A stretch of DNA of 64,000 bases from Streptomyces graminofaciens (GCF_030294945.1 NZ_AP018448.1:11132501-11196500); one strand, 5' to 3'. Positions 1 through 8,628 are shown, counted from the stretch's first letter. Numbers and translations are program-made. The notes: generated by a model from the letters alone, not told the origin.

Positions 1-183
1 CCCGAGGCCGAGCGCGCCGCCCTCAACGCCCGCCAGCCCATGGGCCGCCTGGTCACCGCCGACGAGGTCGCGGCCGCCATCGTCTACCTGGCGAGTCCGG
101 CCGCGGCGTCCGTCACCGGCACCGCGCTCGCGGTGGACGGCGGTATGCAGGGATTGCGGCTGCGGCCGGTGGACCGGTCGTGA
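1..183 (+). CDS. SDR-family oxidoreductase, C-terminal part (window-truncated)
   Basis: Only the last 60 residues are inside the window, so the catalytic YxxxK region is not visible. The tail has the usual short-chain dehydrogenase ending: a PMGRLVTADEVAAAIVYLAS stretch followed by SVTGTALAVDGGMQ, the classical C-terminal block that closes over the substrate pocket. The stop overlaps the GTG of the next gene (GTGA), so the two are translationally coupled. In an oxidative L-fucose operon an SDR here would be either L-fucose dehydrogenase or 2-keto-3-deoxy-L-fuconate 4-dehydrogenase. The second role fits better because the next gene can do the first step. Family assignment is firm; substrate is inferred from context. 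Confidence 0.8.
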   Translation, partial: PEAERAALNARQPMGRLVTADEVAAAIVYLASPAAASVTGTALAVDGGMQGLRLRPVDRS

Positions 184-1220
184 GGACCACCACGCTGGGC
201 GGCAGCTCCGTACCGGTCTCGGAACTGGCGCTGGGCTGTGCCGCCCTCGGCAACCTCTTCCATCCGGTCACGGACGAGGCCGCCCACGCCACGGTGGAGG
301 CGGCCTGGGACGCCGGTGTCCGCACCTTCGACACCGCGCCCCATTACGGTCTCGGCCTGTCGGAACGGCGGCTCGGCGCCGCGCTGCGCGACCGCCCCCG
401 TGACACCTACACCCTCTCCACCAAGGTGGGCCGGCTTCTCGTGCCGGACCCGGAGGGCGGCGCCGGCGACGACCTCGCCCAGGGCTTCGCCGTGCCGGCC
501 ACCCACCGCCGGGTCTGGGACTTCAGCGCCGACGGAGTGCTGCGCTCCCTGGAGGCCAGCCTGGAACGCCTCGGCCTCGACCGCGTCGACGTGGCCCTGC
601 TGCACGACCCCGACGACCACGCCGACCAGGCGCTGCGCGAGGCGTACCCGGCGCTGGAGCGGCTGCGCGCCGAAGGAGTGATCGGAGCGATCGGCGTCGG
701 GATGAACCAGTCCGCCCTGCCCGCCCGGTTCCTGCGTGAGACAGACATCGACGTGGTGCTGCTGGCCGGCCGCTACACCCTCCTGGAACAGGACTCGCTC
801 GCCGACCTGCTCCCGGAGGCAGCCGCTCGTGGCCGGAGTGTCGTCATCGGTGGGGTGTTCAACTCCGGGCTGCTGACGGCCCCCCGGCCCGGCGCCACGT
901 ACGACTACGCACCCGCTCCGCAGCCGGTCCTCGACCGGGCGCTGCGGCTCCTCGCGGTCTGCGAACGCCATGGCGTGCCGCTGCGTGCCGCCGCGCTGCG
1001 CTTCCCGTTCGGCCATTCCGCGGTCGCGAGCGTCCTGACCGGGGCGCGCTCCCCCCAGGAGGTGCGCGACACGGTGGAGCAGCTGCGGCGCCCGATTCCG
1101 GACGCCCTGTGGGACGAGCTGCGCGCCGAGGGCCTGCTGGACCCGGACACCCCCGTCCCCGCACCGACCGGGCCGGCCGCGCCGATCGGGGAAGCCACGC
1201 CGTCGAAGGAGCAGTCATGA
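180..1220 (+). CDS. Aldo/keto reductase, probable L-fucose (D-threo-aldose) 1-dehydrogenase
   Basis: A 346-residue cytoplasmic aldo/keto reductase. The AKR catalytic tetrad can be read directly: Asp51 and Tyr56 in FDTAPHYG, Lys82 in STKVGR and His142 in LLHDPDD. The FDTAPHYGLGLSE region and the GMNQ motif are typical of D-threo-aldose/L-fucose 1-dehydrogenases, which oxidise the sugar at C1 to its lactone with NAD(P). The mutarotase and lactonase immediately downstream, both overlapping by one to four bases, support this step. The GTG start overlaps the SDR stop. A diverged paralogue lies at 32137-33117 next to a second lactonase. Activity on L-galactose or D-arabinose cannot be excluded. Confidence 0.82.
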   Translation: MRTTTLGGSSVPVSELALGCAALGNLFHPVTDEAAHATVEAAWDAGVRTFDTAPHYGLGLSERRLGAALRDRPRDTYTLSTKVGRLLVPDPEGGAGDDLAQGFAVPATHRRVWDFSADGVLRSLEASLERLGLDRVDVALLHDPDDHADQALREAYPALERLRAEGVIGAIGVGMNQSALPARFLRETDIDVVLLAGRYTLLEQDSLADLLPEAAARGRSVVIGGVFNSGLLTAPRPGATYDYAPAPQPVLDRALRLLAVCERHGVPLRAAALRFPFGHSAVASVLTGARSPQEVRDTVEQLRRPIPDALWDELRAEGLLDPDTPVPAPTGPAAPIGEATPSKEQS

Positions 1221-1528
1221 GGGTCGCCCTGCACACCAAGGTCCGTGCCGACCGCATCGAGGAGTACGAGGCCGCGCACCGGGAGGTGCCCGAGGAACTC
1301 ACCGCCGCCATCCGCGCCGCGGGGGTGACCAAATGGACGATCTGGCGCAGCGGCACGGACCTGTTCCACGTGCTGGAGGTCGAGGACTACCAGGCGATGA
1401 TCGCCGAACTCGACAAGCTGCCCGTCAACATCGCCTGGCAGGCCCGGATGGCCGACCTGCTCGACGTCGTCCACGACTATTCCGCGCAGGGCGCGGACGC
1501 CTCGCTGCCGGTGGTGTGGGAACTGTGA
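1217..1528 (+). CDS. L-rhamnose/L-fucose mutarotase-family protein
   Basis: A 103-residue protein of the RhaM-type mutarotase family (dimeric alpha/beta barrel), about the usual length. It starts MRVALHTKVRADRIEEYEAAH, with the conserved opening beta strand and helix, and holds a TKWTIWRSGTDLFHVLEVED block and a C-terminal W. Such enzymes interconvert sugar anomers so that the dehydrogenase sees its preferred form. The ATG overlaps the aldo/keto reductase stop (ATGA) and its own stop overlaps the lactonase GTG. It therefore sits exactly between dehydrogenase and lactonase. Fucose rather than rhamnose is inferred from the neighbours. Confidence 0.8.
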   Translation: MRVALHTKVRADRIEEYEAAHREVPEELTAAIRAAGVTKWTIWRSGTDLFHVLEVEDYQAMIAELDKLPVNIAWQARMADLLDVVHDYSAQGADASLPVVWEL

Positions 1529-2433
1529 CCGGAGCGGAGACCGGGCCCGGCATCGTGGACGCCCACCACCACGTATGGGACCTGTCCGTCCGCGACCAGG
1601 ACTGGATCAGCGGAGACGAGCTCGCCCCGCTGCGACGCGACTTCACCCTCGCCGACCTGGCACCGGAGGCCCGCGCGGCCGGTGTCACCGCCACCGTGCT
1701 GGTGCAGACGATCACCGTGCCGGAGGAGACCCCGGAGTTCCTGGCCCTGGCCGCCGACAGCGACCTGGTCGCCGGGGTCGTCGGCTGGACCGACCTGACC
1801 GCCCCCGACGTCGCCGACACCCTCGCGAGGCTGCGGGCGGGCCTCGGAGGGGAGCACCTGGTGGGCATCCGTCACCAGGTGCAGGGCGAGCCGGACCCGC
1901 GCTGGCTCGTACGCCCCGACGTACTGCGCGGCCTGTCCGCGGTCGCCGACGCGGGACTCGTCCACGACCTCGTGGTGAAGCCCCACCAACTCGCGGCGGC
2001 CGTCGAAGCCGCGGAGCGCCTGCCAGGCCTCACCTTCGTCCTCGACCACCTCGGCAAGCCGCCCATCGCGTCCGGCGACCTCGACCCCTGGGCGCAGCAG
2101 GTCAGGCGCCTGGCGGCCCTCCCCAACACCGTCTGCAAACTCTCCGGCATGGTCACCGAAGCCGACTGGGGCTCCTGGACCGTCGCGGCCCTCACTCCGT
2201 ACGCCGACACCGTCCTCGACGCCTTCGGACCCGGGCGGCTGATGTTCGGCTCGGACTGGCCGGTCTGTCGGCTGGCCGCCACGTACACCGAGGTGATCGC
2301 CGTCGCACGCGAGCTCACGGCCGGGCTCGGGCCGGCCGAGCGTCACGACGTCTTCACCGGCACGGCCGTGCGGACCTACGACCTGCCCGTCACCCCACGG
2401 CCGGCCCCGCCTCAGGAAACTCCATGCGCATAG
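1525..2433 (+). CDS. Amidohydrolase-2 family, probable L-fuconolactonase
   Basis: A 302-residue TIM-barrel amidohydrolase (amidohydrolase family 2). The N-terminal VDAHHHVWD motif supplies the metal-binding HxH. RHQVQGEPDPRW, FVLDHLGKP and RLMFGSDWPVC with the late Asp are the other family signatures. Characterised members with this architecture hydrolyse L-fucono- and related sugar lactones. The start chosen is the GTG at 1525, which overlaps the mutarotase stop; the frame is open further upstream, but that part only mirrors the mutarotase gene. The C-terminus runs over the lutA start (ATG at 2424). A paralogue is at 33147-34019. Role inferred from family plus neighbours. Confidence 0.82.
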   Translation: MTGAETGPGIVDAHHHVWDLSVRDQDWISGDELAPLRRDFTLADLAPEARAAGVTATVLVQTITVPEETPEFLALAADSDLVAGVVGWTDLTAPDVADTLARLRAGLGGEHLVGIRHQVQGEPDPRWLVRPDVLRGLSAVADAGLVHDLVVKPHQLAAAVEAAERLPGLTFVLDHLGKPPIASGDLDPWAQQVRRLAALPNTVCKLSGMVTEADWGSWTVAALTPYADTVLDAFGPGRLMFGSDWPVCRLAATYTEVIAVARELTAGLGPAERHDVFTGTAVRTYDLPVTPRPAPPQETPCA

Positions 2434-3164
2434 CCCTCTTCATCACCTGCTTCAACGACACGATGTTCCCCCGCACCGGCCGCGCCGTGACCGAACTGCT
2501 GGAACGCCTCGGCCACACCGTGGAGTTCCCCCAGGGCCAGACCTGCTGCGGCCAGATGCACTTCAACACCGGTTACCGCCCCGAGACCCTGCCGATGGTC
2601 CGCCGTTTCGCCGAGGTCTTCGCGGGCTACGACGCCGTCGTCGCGCCCTCCGGGTCCTGCGCGGGCATGGTGCGCGACCACCACCGCGTGGTGGCCGCCC
2701 AGTACGGCGACGCCGCCCTCGCCGAGGCGGTCCAGCAGGTGGTGCCGACGGTGTACGAGCTGTCGGAGCTCCTCGTCGACGTACTCGGCGTCACCGACGT
2801 CGGCGCCCACTTCCCGCACCGGGTCACCTACCACCCGACGTGCCACTCGCTGCGCATGCTGCGTGTCGGTGACCGGCCGCTCAGGCTGCTGCGCGCGGTG
2901 AAAGGCATCGACCTCGTCGAACTGCCCGACGCGGAGTCCTGCTGCGGCTTCGGCGGCACCTTCGCCCTGAAGAACGCGGACGTCTCCAACGCGATGCTGG
3001 CCGACAAGATGCGCCATGTGCAGGACACCGGCGCCGAGATCCTCAGCGCGGGCGACAACTCCTGCCTCACCCACATCGGCGGCGGCCTGTCCCGGCTCCG
3101 AACCGGCGTCGGCACGATGCACCTGGCCGAGATCCTGGCCTCCACGGAAGGGGACGTACGGTGA
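2424..3164 (+). CDS. lutA: L-lactate utilisation protein LutA, cysteine-rich (CCG) subunit
   Basis: A 246-residue protein of two cysteine-rich CCG domains, visible as QTCCGQMHFNTGY near residue 35 and ESCCGFGGTF near residue 173. This is the LutA/YkgE architecture; the same domain binds unusual iron-sulfur clusters in heterodisulfide reductase and glycolate oxidase subunits. With LutB and LutC it forms an L-lactate-oxidising complex. The start overlaps the lactonase end by ten bases, so lactate oxidation is cotranscribed with fucose breakdown. That makes sense because the oxidative fucose pathway releases L-lactate and pyruvate. Confidence 0.9.
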   Translation: MRIALFITCFNDTMFPRTGRAVTELLERLGHTVEFPQGQTCCGQMHFNTGYRPETLPMVRRFAEVFAGYDAVVAPSGSCAGMVRDHHRVVAAQYGDAALAEAVQQVVPTVYELSELLVDVLGVTDVGAHFPHRVTYHPTCHSLRMLRVGDRPLRLLRAVKGIDLVELPDAESCCGFGGTFALKNADVSNAMLADKMRHVQDTGAEILSAGDNSCLTHIGGGLSRLRTGVGTMHLAEILASTEGDVR

Positions 3165-4675
3165 GCGGCGCCGACAACGTCGTATGGCTGGGCACCCCGG
3201 CCTTCCCCGAGGCGGCGCGCGCCGCGCTCGCCGACACCCGGCTGCGGGCGAACCTGCGCCGGGCCACCGGCACCATCCGGGACAGGCGGCTGGCGGTCGC
3301 CGCCGAACTGGAGGACTGGGAGGAACTGCGGGAGACAGCCGCGACGATCAAGCGTCGCACCCTGCGTCACCTCGACCACCACCTCCTGCGCCTGGAGAAG
3401 GCGGTGACCGCAGCGGGGGGAGTGGTCCACTGGGCGTCGGACGCCGTCGACGCCAACCGCATCGTGACCGCCCTGGTGAAGGCGACAGGCGGCGGTGACA
3501 TCGAGAACCACGAGGTCGTCAAGGTCAAGTCGATGGCGACCCAGGAGATCGGCCTCAACGAGGCGCTCGCGGACGCGGGCATCCGTGCCTACGAGACCGA
3601 TCTCGCCGAACTCATCGTGCAGCTGGGCGGCGACCGCCCCTCGCACATCCTGGTGCCGGCCATCCACCGGGGCCGCTCCGAGATCCGGGAGATCTTCCGC
3701 CGGGAGATGGGGGAGTGGGGCAGGCCCGCCCCCGAGGACCTCACCGACGACCCCCGCGATCTCGCCGAGGCGGCCCGGCTCCACCTGCGGGAGAAGTTCC
3801 TGCGGGCCAAGGTCGCCGTCTCCGGCGCCAACTTCGCGGCCGCCGACACCGGAACGGTGGCGGTCGTGGAGTCGGAGGGCAACGGGCGGATGTGCCTGAC
3901 CCTGCCGGAGACCCTGATCACCGTCATGGGCATCGAGAAGGTCCTGCCGTCTTTCGCCGACCTGGACGTGTTCCTCCAGCTCCTGCCCCGCTCGTCGACC
4001 GGCGAGCGGATGAACCCGTACACCTCGCTGTGGACTGGCGTCACCGAGGGCGACGGTCCCCGGAACTTCCACCTGGTGCTGCTCGACAACGGCCGCACCG
4101 CCACTCTCGCCGACGAGGTGGGCCGCCAGGCCCTCGCCTGCATCCGCTGCTCGGCGTGCCTCAATGTCTGCCCGGTGTACGAGCGCACGGGTGGCCATGC
4201 CTACGGTTCGGTCTACCCCGGGCCGATCGGCGCCGTCCTGACCCCGCAGCTCGTCGGCGTCGAGAACGCGGCCTCGCTGCCCTTCGCCTCAACCCTGTGC
4301 GGCGCCTGCTACGACGCCTGCCCGGTGAAGATCAACATTCCCGAGGTGCTGGTCCATCTGCGCGCCGAGGCCGTGGAGGCAAAACGCCGGGACCGGCTGC
4401 TCCCCACATCCGAGGGGCTCGCCATGAAGGCCGCGGGTGCCGTCCTGGGCTCACCGCGGCGCCTGGCCGCCGTACAGCGGCTGGCCGCCGTGGGAGCCCG
4501 GCTGGTGGCCCGTGACGGCCGGATCGGTGCCCTGCCCGGTCCGTTCGCCCGCTGGTCCGGCACCCGTGACACCCCGGTGCCGACCCGCGAGTCCCTGCGC
4601 GCCTGGTGGCGCCGCACGCGACCACCCAGGAGCGAAGACAGCAGTACGACGGCGCAGGGGGAGGAGCGACGATGA
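3161..4675 (+). CDS. lutB: L-lactate utilisation protein LutB, iron-sulfur subunit
   Basis: A 504-residue protein with an N-terminal LUD-type domain and a ferredoxin-like C-terminal part. Two [4Fe-4S] motifs are visible: CIRCSACLNVCPVYE near residue 328 and CGACYDACPVKINIPE near residue 384. The length and order match LutB/YkgF of the L-lactate dehydrogenase complex. The GTG start overlaps the lutA stop (GTGA), and the lutC ATG lies inside the last codons. It should carry electrons from lactate towards the respiratory chain. No unusual residues were noted. Confidence 0.9.
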   Translation: MSGADNVVWLGTPAFPEAARAALADTRLRANLRRATGTIRDRRLAVAAELEDWEELRETAATIKRRTLRHLDHHLLRLEKAVTAAGGVVHWASDAVDANRIVTALVKATGGGDIENHEVVKVKSMATQEIGLNEALADAGIRAYETDLAELIVQLGGDRPSHILVPAIHRGRSEIREIFRREMGEWGRPAPEDLTDDPRDLAEAARLHLREKFLRAKVAVSGANFAAADTGTVAVVESEGNGRMCLTLPETLITVMGIEKVLPSFADLDVFLQLLPRSSTGERMNPYTSLWTGVTEGDGPRNFHLVLLDNGRTATLADEVGRQALACIRCSACLNVCPVYERTGGHAYGSVYPGPIGAVLTPQLVGVENAASLPFASTLCGACYDACPVKINIPEVLVHLRAEAVEAKRRDRLLPTSEGLAMKAAGAVLGSPRRLAAVQRLAAVGARLVARDGRIGALPGPFARWSGTRDTPVPTRESLRAWWRRTRPPRSEDSSTTAQGEERR

Positions 4676-5307
4676 ACGGCCGCGAGATCGTCCTGAGCGC
4701 GATTCGGGGAGCGCTGTCCGGCGTTCCCGGTTCCGAGCGCCCCGACGACCCACCCCATTCGCACGGCCGCCGCGCCGACCACGCGGGACCGGACGTCGTC
4801 GGGCTGTTCGCCGAGCGGGCCGCCGAGTACCGCGCCACGGTGGTCCGTGTTCCGGCGGCCGATGCCGCGGCGGCCGTCGGTCGCGCGCTGGCCCGCACCG
4901 GAGCACGGTCCCTGGTGGTGCCGCCCGGGCTTCCCGCGGACCTGGTCCCGGAGGGCCCCTGGTCCCTGCTGACGGATGTCCCGCCGCTGACCGTCGGACA
5001 GCTCGACGCGGCGGACGCCGTGGTCACCACCGTCGCCACCGCCATCGCCGTCACCGGCACCGTGGCCCTGGACCACGGTCCGGGCCAGGGGCGGCGGGTG
5101 CTGACCCTGCTGCCGGACCAGCACATCTGCGTGGTCCGGGCGGACCAGATCGCTCCCGACGTCCCCGAGGCACTGCGCCTGCTCGATCCGTACCGCCCGC
5201 TGACGCTGATCTCCGGCCCCTCGGCCACCAGCGACATCGAACTGGACCGTGTCGAGGGCGTGCACGGGCCCAGGACGCTCGACATCGTCGTGGTGGGGGA
5301 GGCGTAA
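4672..5307 (+). CDS. lutC: L-lactate utilisation protein LutC (LUD domain)
   Basis: A 211-residue LUD-domain protein, the third member of the LutABC set. It begins MNGREIVLSAIRGALSGVP, typical of the LutC/YkgG N-terminal helix, and contains the TVGQLDAADAVVTTVATAIA and LLPDQHICVVRADQI blocks of the family. ATG chosen because it overlaps the lutB stop (ATGA) and follows a GGAGG ribosome-binding site. It is the last gene of the operon; a strong hairpin follows 22 bases after the stop. Confidence 0.88.
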   Translation: MNGREIVLSAIRGALSGVPGSERPDDPPHSHGRRADHAGPDVVGLFAERAAEYRATVVRVPAADAAAAVGRALARTGARSLVVPPGLPADLVPEGPWSLLTDVPPLTVGQLDAADAVVTTVATAIAVTGTVALDHGPGQGRRVLTLLPDQHICVVRADQIAPDVPEALRLLDPYRPLTLISGPSATSDIELDRVEGVHGPRTLDIVVVGEA

Positions 5308-5329
5308 CCGACGGCACCGGGACCGTACT

Positions 5330-5367
5330 GGCTTCGTGGCGCGGCAGGGTGGCCGCGCCACGAAGCC
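5330..5367 (+). terminator. Hairpin terminator after lutC
   Basis: A perfect 16-bp inverted repeat (arms 5330-5345 and 5352-5367, GGCTTCGTGGCGCGGC and its complement) with a six-base loop lies 22 bases after the lutC stop. Streptomyces terminators often lack a U tract, and this one does too. It separates the fucose/lactate operon from the fucosidase promoter that follows. Confidence 0.8.
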
Positions 5368-5401
5368 GTGCCCGTTTTCGGGCCGCCGACCAGACCTCGA
5401 T

Positions 5402-5412
5402 ACCTCCGATGT
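5402..5412 (+). promoter_or_regulatory. Auxiliary copy of the fucosidase operator (one mismatch)
   Basis: ACCTCCGATGT, one mismatch from the ACATCCGATGT palindrome found at the promoter 105 bp downstream (centre to centre), or ten helical turns. It is followed by TCTTC, as are the auxiliary copies at 22949 and 49719. Function is inferred. Confidence 0.45.
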
Positions 5413-5476
5413 CTTCAGTGTTCGGGCTTGATGGCGGAGTGATGAACAGGACTTTTCTATTTTCTCTCTTCTGCTC

Positions 5477-5517
5477 TGGACAAGGGGCATGGCGGTGTCT
5501 GTTAATACATCCGATGT
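5477..5517 (+). promoter_or_regulatory. Promoter and operator of the first GH29 fucosidase gene
   Basis: The -35-like TGGACA (5477-5482), an 18-base spacer, the -10-like GTTAAT (5501-5506) and the palindrome ACATCCGATGT (5507-5517) follow one another without gaps. The same layout recurs upstream of the other three GH29 genes. The palindrome would cover the transcription start, so a bound repressor should block initiation. The start codon is 119 bases further on. Confidence 0.7.
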
Positions 5518-5635
5518 CCCTGGGAGTTGCTTGAGTCCCGGCCGGACACGAGCCGCCGTCCTCCGCCGTCTGTGCGGTGCCGCGGACGAGCAGTCACCGA
5601 CACCCTGTGTCCCTTCACCCTCCAGGAGCCGCACG

Positions 5636-7402
5636 ATGTCCTCCGCACCCCTCAGCAGGCGCTCCCTCATCAAGGCCGCGGCCCTCGCCGGCGGTACCGT
5701 GGCGTTCGGTCTGCCGCAGGCCCTGTGGCCCGCCACGGCCGAGGCCTACACCGTCGACGCGAAGCTGGACTGGTGGTACCAGGCCCGGTTCGGGATGTTC
5801 ATCCACTTCGGGTCCTACTCCTACTACGGCAAGGGCGAGTGGGAGTTCAGCCAGAACAACTGGTCCAAGGCCGACTGGCAGAACAATGTGACCAAGCAGT
5901 TCAACCCGACGACCTTCAACGCCGCCCAGATCGCCGAGCTGGCCAAGAACGCCGGCATGAAGTACCTCGTGATCACGGCCAAGCACCACGAGGGCTACGC
6001 GATGTGGGACTCCGACGTCGCGGGCTTCAAGGACACCACCGGCACCAAGCAGTACAACCTGCACGACTACAACAACTTCCAGCCCGACCTGCTGGCCCAG
6101 CTGAAGACCGAGTGCACGAACCGGGGCGTCAAGTTCGGGCTCTACTACTCGATCATGGACTGGAACCACCCCTCGCAGACCTGTCGTCCCGGGAACTGGG
6201 ACTCCACCATCGACCCGGCGGCCCGTACCGGCTACATCAACGACATGAAGGGCCAGCTGCAGGAACTGCTGAACCGCTACGACCCGGCCGTCCTGTGGTT
6301 CGACGGCGACTGGTGCGACTGGTGGACCAAGGCCGACGGCGAGGACCTGTACGCCTGGCTGATGGCGCGCAAGCCCGGCCTCGTCGTCAACGAACGTGTC
6401 AAGCGGGACCAGGGTCTCGGTGACTTCATCACCCCGGAGCAGACGGTTCCTGCCGAGCCGATGGACCGGCCGTGGGAGACCTGCGCCACCATGAACGGCA
6501 ACTGGGGCTACACCGACTGGGCGGAGGGCCTCTACCGTCCCGTCAAGGACATCATCCGGGAGATGGTCACCGTCGTCTCCCGGGACGGCAACTACCTGCT
6601 CAACATCGGCCCCAAGGGCGATGGCAGCGTGACCGCCGGATCCGTGACCATTCTGAACGGCCTGGCCTCGTGGATGGCCACCCACAGCGACAGCATCCAC
6701 GGCACCAGCGGCAGCCCCTTCGCCACCGAGCCGTCCTGGGGCAAGATCACCAAGAAGAACGGCAAGCTCTTCGCCCACGTCTTCAACTGGCCCACGGGCG
6801 GCACCCTGCAGATCCCGGCGGTGTACAACACGATCAACCGCGTGTACCTGATGAACAACCCCGGCACCAACCTCAGCTACTCGGTCAGCGGCGGGCAGAT
6901 CAACGTCAGCGTGCCGGGCACAGCGCCCAACGCGAACGACTCCGTGGTCTGTGTGGAGGTCAACGGAATGCCCGCCGTCCTGGCAGGCGGTGTCTACCGG
7001 CTGGTCTGCGCCCAGAGCGGCAAGGCTCTCGACAACGCCAACGTCGGCGGCGACGGCACCCCGATCATCCAGTGGACCGTCAACGGTGGCACGCCGCAGC
7101 AGTGGACGGTCACCGACCTGGGCCACGGCTACTGCAAGCTGGTCTGCGTCCGCAGCGGCAAGGCCCTCGACGACAACAACAGCACCTCCGACAGCGGAGT
7201 GATGGTGCAGAAGACCGACAACGGCAGCCGTCAGCAGCAGTGGGCCGTCACCGCGCTGGGCAACGGCGCGTTCCGGCTCATCAACCGGCACAGCGGAAAG
7301 GCGCTGGACAACGCGAACAACGGCGCGGACAACACCCAGGTCATCCAGTGGACCCCCAACGGCGGCGCCCCGCAGCAGTGGAACATGACCAAGGTCGGCT
7401 GA
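5636..7402 (+). CDS. Secreted GH29 alpha-L-fucosidase with ricin-type lectin domain
   Basis: A 588-residue enzyme. The N-terminus carries a twin-arginine signal (SRRSLIKAAALAGG, RR at 8-9, cleavage probably after AEA near residue 37). The GH29 catalytic barrel follows: RFGMFIHFGSYSYYGKGEW, the KHHEGYAMWDS motif and the nucleophile Asp223 in VLWFDGDW. A C-terminal beta-trefoil (about 450-588) shows three QxW repeats (IIQW...PQQW, then QQQW, then VIQW...PQQW), a CBM13-like carbohydrate-binding domain. The ATG has AGGAG eight bases upstream; the open frame further upstream overlaps the promoter and is not used. It should release terminal L-fucose outside the cell. Closest relative in the window is the GH29 at 47436-49484. 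Confidence 0.92.
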   Translation: MSSAPLSRRSLIKAAALAGGTVAFGLPQALWPATAEAYTVDAKLDWWYQARFGMFIHFGSYSYYGKGEWEFSQNNWSKADWQNNVTKQFNPTTFNAAQIAELAKNAGMKYLVITAKHHEGYAMWDSDVAGFKDTTGTKQYNLHDYNNFQPDLLAQLKTECTNRGVKFGLYYSIMDWNHPSQTCRPGNWDSTIDPAARTGYINDMKGQLQELLNRYDPAVLWFDGDWCDWWTKADGEDLYAWLMARKPGLVVNERVKRDQGLGDFITPEQTVPAEPMDRPWETCATMNGNWGYTDWAEGLYRPVKDIIREMVTVVSRDGNYLLNIGPKGDGSVTAGSVTILNGLASWMATHSDSIHGTSGSPFATEPSWGKITKKNGKLFAHVFNWPTGGTLQIPAVYNTINRVYLMNNPGTNLSYSVSGGQINVSVPGTAPNANDSVVCVEVNGMPAVLAGGVYRLVCAQSGKALDNANVGGDGTPIIQWTVNGGTPQQWTVTDLGHGYCKLVCVRSGKALDDNNSTSDSGVMVQKTDNGSRQQQWAVTALGNGAFRLINRHSGKALDNANNGADNTQVIQWTPNGGAPQQWNMTKVG

Positions 7403-7408
7403 GCGGCC

Positions 7409-7441
7409 CCGGGGCGGCGCACCCTGGGCCCGCCGCCCCGG
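7409..7441 (+). terminator. Hairpin terminator after the first GH29 gene
   Basis: A perfect 11-bp GC-rich inverted repeat (arms 7409-7419 and 7431-7441, CCGGGGCGGCG and its complement) with an 11-base loop starts six bases after the stop codon. Confidence 0.7.
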
Positions 7442-7477
7442 CTCAGCAGAAATGGTGACCTGCGCCCGAAGCAGGCC

Positions 7478-7510
7478 GTGCTCCCACCCGAGGTCCTTGG
7501 GTGGGAGCAC
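7478..7510. repeat. 12-bp perfect inverted repeat upstream of the expansin gene
   Basis: GTGCTCCCACCC (7478-7489) and its exact complement (7499-7510) flank a nine-base loop. It lies 37 bases past the fucosidase terminator and about 160 bases before the expansin start. It could be a second terminator or an operator or leader structure for the expansin gene. The arms contain GGGAGC but do not match the CebR box. Confidence 0.5.
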
Positions 7511-7671
7511 ATGAGTGTCCGGCCGGGGTCCCGTCGGCTGAGGGATCCCATCACCGGCGTCGAACGTCCGGCTGCCGATGTCCCGGGACCCGACCCGCCG
7601 AAAAATCGACGGCAACCTTTTCGCCACCTGTGGCCACTGAGCAGTGCAACACCGACACGCTCTTCGAACGG

Positions 7672-8628
7672 ATGGACATGCAAGAAACACGGCAGGCCGC
7701 GCGGCAGCGCAGGCACAGACGCCGGCTGCTGGTGGGCAGCACCACGGGGCTGGTCGTCACAGGTCTTCTCGTCTGCCTGGTCATGACGATGCAGCCGGAC
7801 CGCGAGGACGATGCCGGGCGGGCCGCGGCCACGGCCGTCGTCGACTCCCAGGAGACTCACCCGCCGGCATCGCCCGGGAAGAAGAAGTCCCCCTCACCCT
7901 CCCCGTCCGAGGTCTCCGCGTCCCCGTCGGCCAAAGCCAAGAAGCCGAAGGCCTCCCCGTCCCCGTCGCCGTCAACGGCCGCCCCGCGGAAGGCACCTGC
8001 CACGTCACCCTCGGCCGGACGGATCCGCCCCAAGAGCACGTATCAGGGAGTCGCCACGGTCTACAAGGCCGGGGTCGGGGACGGCGCCTGCTCGTACGGT
8101 CCGAGCAGCGACATGATGATCGCGGCGATGAACACCACCGACTACGAGACGTCCAAGGCCTGCGGGGCCTATGTGCGCGTCCGCGCGGCGAACGGCGCCT
8201 CCGTCACGGTCCGTATCACCAACGAATGCCCCCTGCCCTGTGCGCCCGGACAACTCGACCTCAGCGAACAGGCCTTCGCCAAACTGGCCCCGATCTCGAC
8301 CGGCCGGATCGCGATCACCTGGAGCCTGTTGAGCCCCAGCTCGCCGGGCACGCTCTCGATCCGCTACAAGAACGGATCCAGCCCCTACTGGTGCGGCATC
8401 CAGGCAATCGGCCACCGCAACCCGCTCGCTCGGCTGGAGGTCCGCACCAGCGGCGGCTGGCGCCAACTGGCCCGCACCGACTACAACTACTTCCTCTCCC
8501 CCGACGGCAGTGGGTGCGGCAAAGCGATCAGGATCACCGACATCTACGGAGAACGGCTGACCATCAACGGGATCGCTCTGCGGCCGGAAGTCGTGCAGCC
8601 GACGGGGGTCCAGTTCGCCCGGCACTGA
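7672..8628 (+). CDS. Secreted or surface-anchored bacterial expansin
   Basis: About 318 residues from the ATG at 7672 (a second ATG is two codons on; no strong ribosome-binding site, so the start is uncertain). An Arg-rich N-terminus is followed by one hydrophobic segment (LLVGSTTGLVVTGLLVCLVM), a signal anchor, then a long Pro/Ser/Lys-rich stalk. Domain 1 is a double-psi beta barrel starting YQGVATVYKAG, with the expansin Asp in CAPGQLDLSEQAFAKLA. Domain 2 is CBM63-like, with aromatic residues in YWCGIQAIGHRNP and TDYNYF. Expansins loosen cellulose-hemicellulose contacts without hydrolysis. Its place beside a GH12 cellulase suits that job. Confidence 0.85.
   Translation: MDMQETRQAARQRRHRRRLLVGSTTGLVVTGLLVCLVMTMQPDREDDAGRAAATAVVDSQETHPPASPGKKKSPSPSPSEVSASPSAKAKKPKASPSPSPSTAAPRKAPATSPSAGRIRPKSTYQGVATVYKAGVGDGACSYGPSSDMMIAAMNTTDYETSKACGAYVRVRAANGASVTVRITNECPLPCAPGQLDLSEQAFAKLAPISTGRIAITWSLLSPSSPGTLSIRYKNGSSPYWCGIQAIGHRNPLARLEVRTSGGWRQLARTDYNYFLSPDGSGCGKAIRITDIYGERLTINGIALRPEVVQPTGVQFARH

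Noticed and set aside
1333..1524. Longer lactonase start
   Set aside because: This stretch is a shadow frame of the mutarotase gene; the coupled GTG at 1525 leads directly into the conserved HxH motif.
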